Assembly (NCBI RefSeq): GCF_002940685.1
Contig: NZ_PNFP01000011.1
Location: 1-64,000, forward strand
Reading direction: 5' to 3'
Origin: Ensifer adhaerens
GTDB taxonomy: Bacteria > Pseudomonadota > Alphaproteobacteria > Rhizobiales > Rhizobiaceae
Length of the DNA stretch: 64,000 bases
The notes under the pieces were generated by a model that was given only the letters and a program-made list of their open reading frames with translations, was not told where the DNA came from and searched no databases. This document shows positions 44,932-52,827 of this stretch, piece by piece. How positions within the stretch are numbered: position 1 is the first letter of the stretch; the number at the start of each line of letters is the position of its first letter. The position numbers and the translations under genes were made by a program.

Positions 44932-45837
44932 ATGCGTTTTGCTCTGGTTGGTGCCGTCGAAGGATCCCGAATAGCGCTCGATGCCCTTTTGTCGAAGGGG
45001 ATGCTGCCGTCGCTGGTCGTCACGCTGCCGCCTGATGCCGCGGATCGTCATTCGGACTTCGCGGACTTGACGACGCCGGCGCGTGCGGTGGGCATCACGG
45101 TCTGCCATACGACCAACGTGAACGCTGAAGATACGCTTGCAGCCGTTCGCGCCAGCGCGCCGGATCTCATTCTGGTCCTCGGCTGGTCGCAGATCTGCCG
45201 CCAGTCGTTTCGGGCCATCCCGCGGCTGGGCGTGATCGGCTTTCACCCGTCGGCACTGCCGCGCCTGCGGGGCAGAGGGGTCATCCCCTGGACCATTCTG
45301 CTCGACGAAAAGACAACCGGCTCGTCGCTGTTCTGGATCGACGAGGGAACGGATTCCGGCCCCATCATCCTGCAGCGTCTGTTCCCCGTCGCCCCGGACG
45401 AAACGGCACGCAGCCTCTACGGCAAACATGTGCGCAATCTTGCGGAAATGGTGCCCGAGGCTGTCGAACTGGCGGCTGCGGGGAAGGCGCCGAGGATCGA
45501 GCAGGATCACAGCCTGGCCAGCTATTGCGCAAAACGCATCGCCGAGGATGGCCTGATCGATTGGCAGCGCCCGGCGGCAGAGGTCCTGCGACTGATCAGG
45601 GCGGTCGGTGAGCCCTATCCGGGCGCCTTCTCGCGGCAGAACGGAAACGTCGTGCATATCGATCAGGCGCGGAGCTTCGCCGAATCTTCTCGCTACATTG
45701 GTCTGCCGGCACAGATCCAGACACATACGCCTGACGGTTTTACCGTCATGTGCGGCGACGGGCAGTGCATTGAAGTGATCGCCTGGCGCACGGCGGTTGA
45801 GCGGCGCCCCTCCATCCACAGCCGGTTGGGGGCATAA
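44932..45837 (+). CDS. Sugar N-formyltransferase-like protein
   Basis: A 301-residue formyltransferase-fold protein with LILVLGWSQICRQSF, GVIGFHPSALPRLRGRG and the Asp motif IDEGTDSGPI. Relatives formylate 4-amino sugars with 10-formyl-THF, and the C-terminal third matches the Fmt_C/ArnA-type extension. The usual N-x-H catalytic pair reads G-x-H here, the Asn being Gly, which also occurs in some divergent members. With an aminotransferase and a PglF-like dehydratase in the region, a formamido sugar is plausible; Fmt itself is unlikely in this context. Confidence 0.8.
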   Translation: MRFALVGAVEGSRIALDALLSKGMLPSLVVTLPPDAADRHSDFADLTTPARAVGITVCHTTNVNAEDTLAAVRASAPDLILVLGWSQICRQSFRAIPRLGVIGFHPSALPRLRGRGVIPWTILLDEKTTGSSLFWIDEGTDSGPIILQRLFPVAPDETARSLYGKHVRNLAEMVPEAVELAAAGKAPRIEQDHSLASYCAKRIAEDGLIDWQRPAAEVLRLIRAVGEPYPGAFSRQNGNVVHIDQARSFAESSRYIGLPAQIQTHTPDGFTVMCGDGQCIEVIAWRTAVERRPSIHSRLGA

Positions 45838-45924
45838 AGACGGGGCAGGTCGATATTTGCCGGGTTCGGTCAGACGAGATCAGGGACAGGCCGGTTCCCT
45901 CGTCACATCAAGGAGAAGGCGTGT

Positions 45925-46896
45925 ATGGCGTATCGGTCGTTCAAGATCCTCGTCTCTTCGGCGGGAAGACGCGTCGGCCTGATCGAGTGCTTCCGTCGCG
46001 CCGCTCGGGCGCTGGACCTCGACGTCCAGATCCTGGCCTGCGACCTTGATCCGGACTTGAGCGCGGGCTGCGCGGTGGCCGACCGGGCCTTCGCGGTGCC
46101 GGCTTACGATCACCCGGAGTTCACGGCCAACCTGACCGAGATCGCGCGCGCATATGATGTGCGCCTGCTCGTGCCAACGATCGATCCGGAACTGGTGCCG
46201 CTGGCAGCAGCAGCGGGCGATTTCGCGCGCTTTGATTGCCGCGTGCATGTCAGCCCGCCGCCTGTCATCGATGTCGTGCGCGACAAGCTCGAAACCATGC
46301 GCGTGCTCGATGCGGCGGGGGTCCCGGTCCCGCGCACGGGACGGCTGGAGGAGGTTCGCGGCGAGCTTTCCCATTGGGATTGGCCGCTGTTCCTCAAGCC
46401 CAACGCCGGAAGCGCGAGCCGCTCAATCAGCATGGTCCGCTCAACGGCCGATCTGCCCGAGACGACATCGGAGCCGATGATCCTGCAGCAATATCTCGAT
46501 GGCCCGGAACATACGGTCAACGCTTTCGTCGATGATCGCGGCGAACTGCTGTCGGTCATTTCGCATCGGCGTTTGCGCATCCGGGCAGGCGAGGTCGAAA
46601 AAGGCATCACTGAGCGCCATCCGGGCCATCGTGCCATGGCCGAGGGCATCGTGCGGGCCTTGCCGGCCCTGCGCGGTGCGTTCTGCTTCCAGGTCATGGA
46701 CGATCGGCTGACCGGTCCGCGGGTGATTGAAATCAACGCCCGCTTCGGCGGAGGCTATCCGCTCGTGGACCATGCCGGCGCGACTTTTGCCCAATGGCTC
46801 CTGGAGGAAGTGGCGGAGTTGCCGAGAACGGTCCACGACGATTGGCGCGAAGGTGTTTTGATGCTGCGATACGATGCGGCGATCTTCAGAGGATAG
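45925..46896 (+). CDS. ATP-grasp carboxylate-amine ligase, CarB-like
   Basis: The 323-residue protein begins with a pre-ATP-grasp Rossmann part (ILVSSAGRRVGLIECFRRAA) and continues with ATP-grasp motifs LFLKPNAGSASRSISM and the Mg site VIEINARFGGGYPL. The family joins a carboxylate to an amine using ATP. Next to a formyltransferase gene it might acylate an amino sugar with an amino or other acid, but this is inference. GGAG lies well placed before the ATG at 45925. Confidence 0.82.
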   Translation: MAYRSFKILVSSAGRRVGLIECFRRAARALDLDVQILACDLDPDLSAGCAVADRAFAVPAYDHPEFTANLTEIARAYDVRLLVPTIDPELVPLAAAAGDFARFDCRVHVSPPPVIDVVRDKLETMRVLDAAGVPVPRTGRLEEVRGELSHWDWPLFLKPNAGSASRSISMVRSTADLPETTSEPMILQQYLDGPEHTVNAFVDDRGELLSVISHRRLRIRAGEVEKGITERHPGHRAMAEGIVRALPALRGAFCFQVMDDRLTGPRVIEINARFGGGYPLVDHAGATFAQWLLEEVAELPRTVHDDWREGVLMLRYDAAIFRG

Positions 46897-46900
46897 ACGG

Positions 46901-47599
46901 ATGGACGAGCAGGTGCTTGTCTTCGATCTCGACGACACGCTCTATCTGGAGCGGGATTTTGCTGCGAGCGGCTTCAAGGCCGTCGGTGCCTGGCTTTCCG
47001 CGCATGCTGGCGTCGACGGTTTCGCCGCGCAGTGCGAAGCGGCCTTTTCTGCCGGACACCGCGGGCGGGTCTTCGACGAGGCACTGGCGGCAATGGGCGT
47101 CGCGTTCGATCCGGCGCTGGTCGCCAAGCTGGTCGCCGTCTATCGCGGCCACGCGCCGACAATCGCGCTTGCGGCCGATGCCCGGGTTTACCTGGAGCGG
47201 CCTCGGACCAGTCGACGAGCGATTATCACCGACGGACCGGCGGCAACGCAACGGGCCAAGGTTCAAGCGCTCGGGCTCGAAACCCTGGTCGATTTCGTGA
47301 TCTTTACCGATAGCTGGGGACGGGAATTCTGGAAGCCGCATGCCAGGGCCTTCGAAACGATCGAAACCTGGGCTGAGGTTGGTCCGGCAAACCTGGTCTA
47401 TATCGCCGACAATCCGGTGAAGGACTTCGTGACGCCACGCCAGCGCGGGTGGCACACAGTGATGGTGGCGCGCGAGGGGCGGGTCCACGACATGCCGGCG
47501 CCGGATGTGGCACACCAAGCCGCTGCGCGGATCACCGAATTCGCAGAGTTGGATGATGCGCTGCGATCGCTCAATGCCGGTAAGGCGCTTTCCGGATAG
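46901..47599 (+). CDS. HAD-superfamily hydrolase
   Basis: The 232-residue protein carries motif I VFDLDDTLYLERDF, motif II IITDGP, and YIADNPVKDF in the motif III/IV region. It is probably a phosphatase of a small phosphorylated metabolite. It lies 4 bp after the ATP-grasp gene, with AGAGGAT upstream, so the two are almost certainly coupled. The substrate may be a sugar phosphate. Confidence 0.85.
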   Translation: MDEQVLVFDLDDTLYLERDFAASGFKAVGAWLSAHAGVDGFAAQCEAAFSAGHRGRVFDEALAAMGVAFDPALVAKLVAVYRGHAPTIALAADARVYLERPRTSRRAIITDGPAATQRAKVQALGLETLVDFVIFTDSWGREFWKPHARAFETIETWAEVGPANLVYIADNPVKDFVTPRQRGWHTVMVAREGRVHDMPAPDVAHQAAARITEFAELDDALRSLNAGKALSG

Positions 47600-47641
47600 G
47601 CTCCAGCATTGCCTGCATATGGCAGCAAAACCGAATGGCGC

Positions 47642-47676
47642 AGTGGCCGCGGACGCCTGACACGTCCGCGGCCACT
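47642..47676. terminator. Bidirectional terminator between convergent genes
   Basis: AGTGGCCGCGGACG pairs perfectly with CGTCCGCGGCCACT around CCTGACA. It lies between the HAD stop and the RTX gene's end, with GTCTTTA on the plus side. Confidence 0.75.
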
Positions 47677-47680
47677 GTCT

Positions 47681-48874
47681 TTATGCGAAGTGAAAGTCTG
47701 CTGAACTGAAGTTGGCGGCCGACAACGTTCCGTTCGGATCGTCGACGACGATCGAGAAGGCATGGCCGGCCGAATCCTGTGCCTTCAGGATCACGTCGCC
47801 GCTCGCGTCGTCGTAGGCAAACACCGTGCCGGGGCCACCCGTGTTGGCGTAACGGGTGATACCGAGCTTCTCCAGAACGATGCGATCGAGGCCATCCTGG
47901 TAGTCCATTATGGTGTCACGACCGCCGTCGATCGCGCCTGCGCCTTTGAAGACGAACCGGTCGGCATCAGCACCGCCCCAAAGCTTGTCAGAGCCGGATT
48001 CTCCGATAAGCGTGTCCTTGCCGGCGTCGCCGCGGACCGTATCGTTGCCGGAGCCGGCATAGAAGAAGTCGTCGCCGTCACCGCCGTTGAGAACGTCGGA
48101 GCCGTCCTCGCCGCTGATGCTGTCGTTGCCACCGTCGCCGTAGACGAGGTCATCGCCCGCGCCGACAGCGATTCTGTCAGCGCCGCTCCCGCCATGCGCC
48201 TCGTCTCGGCCGTTCTCGGAATCGAGAATGTCGTTGCCGTCGCCGCCGTCGAGGTAGTTATCGCCATCGCCGCCGTCGACCCGGTCATCGCCGATACCGC
48301 CATAGACGTGGTCGTTGCCGGACTGGCCCTTCAGTGCATCGTTGCCGCCTTCACCGTAGACGTAGTCGTCGCCGGCGCCACCGCTGACTGCTTGTGTTGT
48401 CACCTTGCCGGTTGCAGGGTCGACGCGATTGACGAAACCATCGTTGCCGTCGCCGGCATAGATGATGTCGTTTCCATATCCGCCGTCGATGTATTCCTCA
48501 CCGGCGCCGCCATAGAAAGTGTCGTTGCCGCCACCGCCGATCATGTGGTCATGGCCGTCGCCGCCGTCGAGGATGTCGTTACCATCCTCCCCGTCGAAAA
48601 TATCGTTGCCGGCTCCGCCTAGGAAGCGATCGTTGCCGATTCCACCGTCGAAGGAATCGTTGCCGATCCCGCCCTCGGCGTAGTCGTCACCTGGTCCGGC
48701 CTTGAAGAAGTCGTCGCCGTCGCCACCGTACATCCGGTCGTTTCCATCTCCACCTTCGAGATAGTCGTTGCCAGCATAACCCCAAAGGCTATCGTCGCCG
48801 CCGTAACCGTAAATGGTATCCGCTGCGCTCGTTCCGTAAAGCGTGTCAGCCACGGCTCTTCCCTTAACGATCAT
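47681..48874 (-). CDS. RTX calcium-binding secreted protein
   Basis: The 397-residue protein consists almost wholly of nonapeptide repeats of type GGxGxDxxx (for example GGDGNDRMYGGDGDDFF) from about residue 10 to 330, and has no signal peptide. The C-terminal 60 residues are the likely type I secretion signal. No enzymatic domain is visible, like rhizobial ExpE1-type calcium-binding proteins that act on polysaccharides. AGGATGG precedes the ATG at 48874. The divergent neighbours encode a matching ABC exporter. Confidence 0.9.
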   Translation of the reverse strand: MIVKGRAVADTLYGTSAADTIYGYGGDDSLWGYAGNDYLEGGDGNDRMYGGDGDDFFKAGPGDDYAEGGIGNDSFDGGIGNDRFLGGAGNDIFDGEDGNDILDGGDGHDHMIGGGGNDTFYGGAGEEYIDGGYGNDIIYAGDGNDGFVNRVDPATGKVTTQAVSGGAGDDYVYGEGGNDALKGQSGNDHVYGGIGDDRVDGGDGDNYLDGGDGNDILDSENGRDEAHGGSGADRIAVGAGDDLVYGDGGNDSISGEDGSDVLNGGDGDDFFYAGSGNDTVRGDAGKDTLIGESGSDKLWGGADADRFVFKGAGAIDGGRDTIMDYQDGLDRIVLEKLGITRYANTGGPGTVFAYDDASGDVILKAQDSAGHAFSIVVDDPNGTLSAANFSSADFHFA

Positions 48875-49124
48875 GTTTCCATCCTTAATTAGTTCGGTAG
48901 AATACGCGCCGATGCTTTTACCGGCCGCCGCGTAAGGACAGCAAGCGACCGGAGCGTGTGAAAAATGTGACCTGTCGCGTTGTTTGGGAAAGTCTAAAAT
49001 AGCATCTACAAGCAACCGCTACAACAGGTATATAGTATCTACTCAACCCCCGGCATGTTGACATCGGGGAGCGCTTCCATCGATACGGCCCCACTCAAAT
49101 CCCTGGAACCGGTGTCGTTGCAGC
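48875..49124. promoter_or_regulatory. Divergent region, RTX gene and type I exporter promoters
   Basis: A 250-bp gap with no gene seen, between the RTX substrate gene and its presumed exporter. An AT-rich patch lies near 48985-49050. Confidence 0.4.
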
Positions 49125-50906
49125 ATGGCAGACAAGAGAATCAGAAGCGGCAGTTTACGCGCTGCGTTCCGACGCAGCGTGATCGATCTCGGCTTGTTCT
49201 CAACGGTCGTGAACGTCTTGGCGCTGACCTCGCCCCTTTTCCTGATCCAGGTTTATGATCGGGTTTTGCCCTCTTCGAGCATCGAAACGCTCGTCTATCT
49301 CACGATTATCGCGTTCCTTGCCTTCGCATTCCTCGGTCTGCTCGATGTCATCAGGGCGATCTATGCGGTCCGGATGGCGGCCAAGCTCGACTGCGAACTC
49401 GGGGCGGCAGCCTTTGCAAACGTGGTCACGGCAACCGGACGGGAGCCGGGCGACATCCAGCCTCTGCGGGATCTTGCGACCATCAGGGGCTTCGTCGCTT
49501 CGCGCGGCACGCCGACCCTCTTCGATCTGCCGTTCTCGCCGGTGTTCGCAGCGCTCCTTTATCTGCTGCATCCACTGCTTTTCCTGATGACCACGGTCGG
49601 CGCGATCGCGATCCTGTTGCTGGTTTTCCTCAATCAATCCATGAACAAGAAGGCATCGCAGTTCGCGCAGGAGCGGATCACCAGCGCCAATCTCACGGCG
49701 CAGATGTTCAGCCGCAATGCCGAGACGGTGCGCGCGATGGGCATGTCGGGCAATGTCGGCGAGGTCTGGGGCCGCCAGTTTGCGGCCGCAACTACGGCGG
49801 CGGACGGAAGCCTCGTCGTCAACGCCATCTTCGGCGGCATATCACGATCTGTCAGAATGATCCTGCAGATGGCAATCCTCGCCGTCGGTGCGGCGCTTGT
49901 CCTGAAAGGAGAGATGACCGCCGGCATGATCTTTGCCTCGTCGATCCTGTCGGGCCGTGCGCTTCAGCCGCTCGATCAACTGGTCGGGATCTGGAAGCAG
50001 GCGATGGAGGCGCGCAGCGCCTGGGGACGGCTCGAAAAGGTGATCGAGGCCGGCAACACCAGCGGCCGCAAGCTCCTCCTTCCGAACCCCGCCGGCGATA
50101 TTGCCGTGCGCGACCTGCTTTACGTCTCGCCGGACGCCGGAGCCGATCCCGAGCCGATCCTGAAGCGGCTGAATTTCACCATCGCTGCGGGCGAAAGCAT
50201 CGCAGTGGTCGGGCCGAGCCGGGCGGGCAAGTCGACGCTTGCAAGGCTTCTCACCGGAGCGGTTGCGCCGACCGCGGGCTCGATCAGCATCGACGGCGCA
50301 GATCTGAGGACCTGGGACGCGGCGCAACTCGGCAGTCTCATCGGTTATCTGGCGCAGGACGTGCAGCTGATGCCGGGCACGATCGCCACCAATATTTCCC
50401 GCTTCGAGCTTGATGCGCCGGACGAGGCGGTGGTCGCAGCCGCGCGCGCGGCCCATGCCAATGATCTGATCCTGTCGCAGCCGAAGGGCTACCAGACCCT
50501 GATCGGGCCCGGTTCCAACAATCTCTCCGGCGGCGAGCGGCAGCGCATTGGGCTCGCACGCGCGTTCTATGGCGCTCCGCGCCTGCTCGTCCTTGACGAG
50601 CCGAATGCCAACCTCGACAGCGAAGGGGAGGCTGCACTCGGGCGGGCGCTGAAAGACGCGAAGGCGCGCGGCGTCACGGTTGTCCTCGTTACGCACCGCA
50701 TTTCGATCGCAACCACCTGCGACCGGATCCTGGTGATGAAGAATGGCCGGATCGACGACTTTGGTCCGACGGAGGAGGTGGCGCGTCGGGCGCAGTCCGA
50801 CAGGGCGGAACGGGCCGCAAGGGCAGCCGCCGCCAAGCGACCGCCGAACCTGCCGCCGGCAAAGCTCTCCGCTTTCCTGCCCGGCAGAACCGGTGAGCGG
50901 CCATGA
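49125..50906 (+). CDS. Type I secretion ABC transporter (PrsD-like)
   Basis: At 593 residues this fuses a membrane domain (six helices, about 20-300) and an ATPase: Walker A VGPSRAGKSTLARLL, signature LSGGERQRIGLARA, Walker B LLVLDEPNANLD. This is the PrsD/AprD/LapB-like exporter class without a C39 peptidase domain. It should pump the adjacent RTX protein and perhaps other glycan-modifying proteins with the HlyD-type protein that follows (ATGA overlap) and an outer-membrane TolC not encoded here. Confidence 0.92.
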   Translation: MADKRIRSGSLRAAFRRSVIDLGLFSTVVNVLALTSPLFLIQVYDRVLPSSSIETLVYLTIIAFLAFAFLGLLDVIRAIYAVRMAAKLDCELGAAAFANVVTATGREPGDIQPLRDLATIRGFVASRGTPTLFDLPFSPVFAALLYLLHPLLFLMTTVGAIAILLLVFLNQSMNKKASQFAQERITSANLTAQMFSRNAETVRAMGMSGNVGEVWGRQFAAATTAADGSLVVNAIFGGISRSVRMILQMAILAVGAALVLKGEMTAGMIFASSILSGRALQPLDQLVGIWKQAMEARSAWGRLEKVIEAGNTSGRKLLLPNPAGDIAVRDLLYVSPDAGADPEPILKRLNFTIAAGESIAVVGPSRAGKSTLARLLTGAVAPTAGSISIDGADLRTWDAAQLGSLIGYLAQDVQLMPGTIATNISRFELDAPDEAVVAAARAAHANDLILSQPKGYQTLIGPGSNNLSGGERQRIGLARAFYGAPRLLVLDEPNANLDSEGEAALGRALKDAKARGVTVVLVTHRISIATTCDRILVMKNGRIDDFGPTEEVARRAQSDRAERAARAAAAKRPPNLPPAKLSAFLPGRTGERP

Positions 50907-52225
50907 CGACGGTTGACACACGGAGGTCCTGGCGGGAGTCGATTGCGACCGGTACCGGGCGGATCGCCCGGCTCGGCTATGGAACGCTTGCCCTGATCCT
51001 TGTGGGTTTCGGCTATTGGGCGGCAACGGCGCCGCTCTCCGGGGCAGCGGTCGCTGCCGGCACAATTGCCGCCACCGGCCGAAATGTCCTGGTGCAGCAT
51101 CTCGAAGGTGGGATCGTCAGCGAGATCGCGGTTCGCGAGGGGGATGCGGTCGCAAGGGGTCAGACGCTCGTCGTTCTCGACGACACCGTGGCCCGCACCC
51201 AGCTCAACCGTCTCGCCAAGCAATGGGTGGCGCTGAAGGCGCGGGAGGCGCGTCTTGCCGCCGAACGGGACGGACGGCGGGATCTGACGATTGCAATCGG
51301 CAATGCGCCGGCCACGATGTCGGCGGCGAGCCGCGACCTGACCGAGGAGCAGGTCAAGGAGTTCCAAAGCCGGCTTGCTCGCTTCACCTCCGAGACCGTC
51401 ATCCTGCAGCAGCGGGTCGAGAGCCTGAACGATGCGCTTGACGGCTTGGCGGCTCAAAAGGCGGCGGTCGAAAAGCAGACGCAGATCGTGCGCAGCGAAG
51501 CGGAACGGAAGTTCAGCCTTCTCGAAAAGGGGCTGACGAACCGTACGGAATATACCCAGCTCCTTCGGGTCGAAGCCGACCTGCTCGGCCAGGTCGGAAT
51601 GCTGCAGGCGGAAGCCTCGTCGAGCCGCACGCAGGTCGCCGAAGCGCGTGAACAGATCGAACGGCTGAAGACCCAGCGCGTCGAGCAGGCGGTGACCGCA
51701 ATGAACGAGGTGAAGACCGGACTTGCGGACGTGGAAGAACAGGTGGAGGCGGCACGCCGGGTGCTCGATCGCACCGTGGTCAAGGCGCCGGTCGAGGGGG
51801 TTGTCGTCGCCTCGGTCTACAATGCCGTCGGCAGCGTCGTCGGCCCCGGCGAGAAGATCATGGAGATCCTGCCGACAGGGGATCTGGTCGTCGATGCCCG
51901 TCTCAGCCCGCGCGACATCGACGTCGTCCATGTCGGGCAGGCGGCCAGGGTTCGCCTCTCGGCGCTCAACGCCAGCCTGACGCCGGAGGTATCGGCGACG
52001 GTTGCGCATGTTTCGGCCGACCGTCTGACCGATCCGGCCACCCGCGAACCCTACTATCGCGCCGTGCTGCGCCTGGACATGCCGCTGCCGGCGGGCGTGC
52101 GCATGGAACAGCTGCATCCCGGCATGCCGATCGATGCGTTCATTGAACTCGGCGACCGAACCTTCCTCGAATACCTGGTGCGTCCGATCTCGGATTCCTA
52201 TCAGCGCGCCTTCGCCGGGGAATGA
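50903..52225 (+). CDS. Type I secretion periplasmic adaptor, HlyD family (PrsE-like)
   Basis: The 440-residue protein has one N-terminal helix (LGYGTLALILVGFGYWAATA), a biotinyl-lipoyl segment (GTIAATGRNVLVQHLEGGIV), a long coiled-coil region (about 95-280) and a C-terminal barrel with VVKAPVEGVVVASVYNAVG. It bridges the ABC pump to a TolC-type channel. Its ATG overlaps the exporter's stop. Without other substrates in view, the divergent RTX protein is the best candidate cargo. Confidence 0.93.
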   Translation: MTTVDTRRSWRESIATGTGRIARLGYGTLALILVGFGYWAATAPLSGAAVAAGTIAATGRNVLVQHLEGGIVSEIAVREGDAVARGQTLVVLDDTVARTQLNRLAKQWVALKAREARLAAERDGRRDLTIAIGNAPATMSAASRDLTEEQVKEFQSRLARFTSETVILQQRVESLNDALDGLAAQKAAVEKQTQIVRSEAERKFSLLEKGLTNRTEYTQLLRVEADLLGQVGMLQAEASSSRTQVAEAREQIERLKTQRVEQAVTAMNEVKTGLADVEEQVEAARRVLDRTVVKAPVEGVVVASVYNAVGSVVGPGEKIMEILPTGDLVVDARLSPRDIDVVHVGQAARVRLSALNASLTPEVSATVAHVSADRLTDPATREPYYRAVLRLDMPLPAGVRMEQLHPGMPIDAFIELGDRTFLEYLVRPISDSYQRAFAGE

Positions 52226-52746
52226 TCGGCGGGAAACTGTCCGCGACATCTGCAATCGACGGGTCCAGCGGACAGGGATGAGTACCGCGAGCATTGGAGC
52301 GCGCGTCCGAAACGGTCAAGATTTTCTAGAAGTAATATTGCAAAGATTTCTTTGTAATCTCTCGATTATCCTAATGGATATCTAATTGTATGATCATAAT
52401 ATTGAAATTATACTCATTCTCGCGTGTTTCAATTGTGGCTTACACTCCGTCCGCAAAGGTGTCGTTCGCTGCATAGGATGGTCGGGTGGCTTCTAATTAA
52501 TCCTTATGGGTTATAGATAAATAAGCAATAATACTATTGAGTTCTAAGTTAATTAGGTAAATTGCTCGCGATAGAACAAAAAGATAATTTACACGTTGAT
52601 TCTGGCGTGCGAGAGTTTTGGGGAAAGTGGCGTATATCATTGCGAGTACCAAAGCGTATATCAGTGGATAAATGAAATTAATTTCAGGTAACGTAGTGTG
52701 ATCTAACGAGTATTAGAAGTTTATTCCAAAACAAATTCAACGAGAC
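52226..52746. promoter_or_regulatory. Long AT-rich leader before the FlaA1-like gene
   Basis: This 520-bp stretch has no supported gene. From about 52310 to 52740 it is far more AT-rich than any neighbour, with many TA steps. It must hold the downstream promoter and may bind a Ros/MucR-like protein. A small palindrome GAGACatgacGTCTC covers the first possible ATG at 52747. Confidence 0.45.
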
Positions 52747-52827
52747 ATGACGTCTCAAGGAGCATCATTCGTCCGTCCGTTCTCGGTGCGGCGGTTGAAT
52801 GGCGTTCTATGGATCGAAGGGTGTCGC

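Noticed and set aside
47908-48622. Plus-strand open frames across the RTX gene
   Set aside because: They arise from the repeated GGxGxD codons read in reverse.
50567-52294. Long minus-strand frame (575 residues)
   Set aside because: It lies antisense to the exporter and HlyD-type genes, both well supported.
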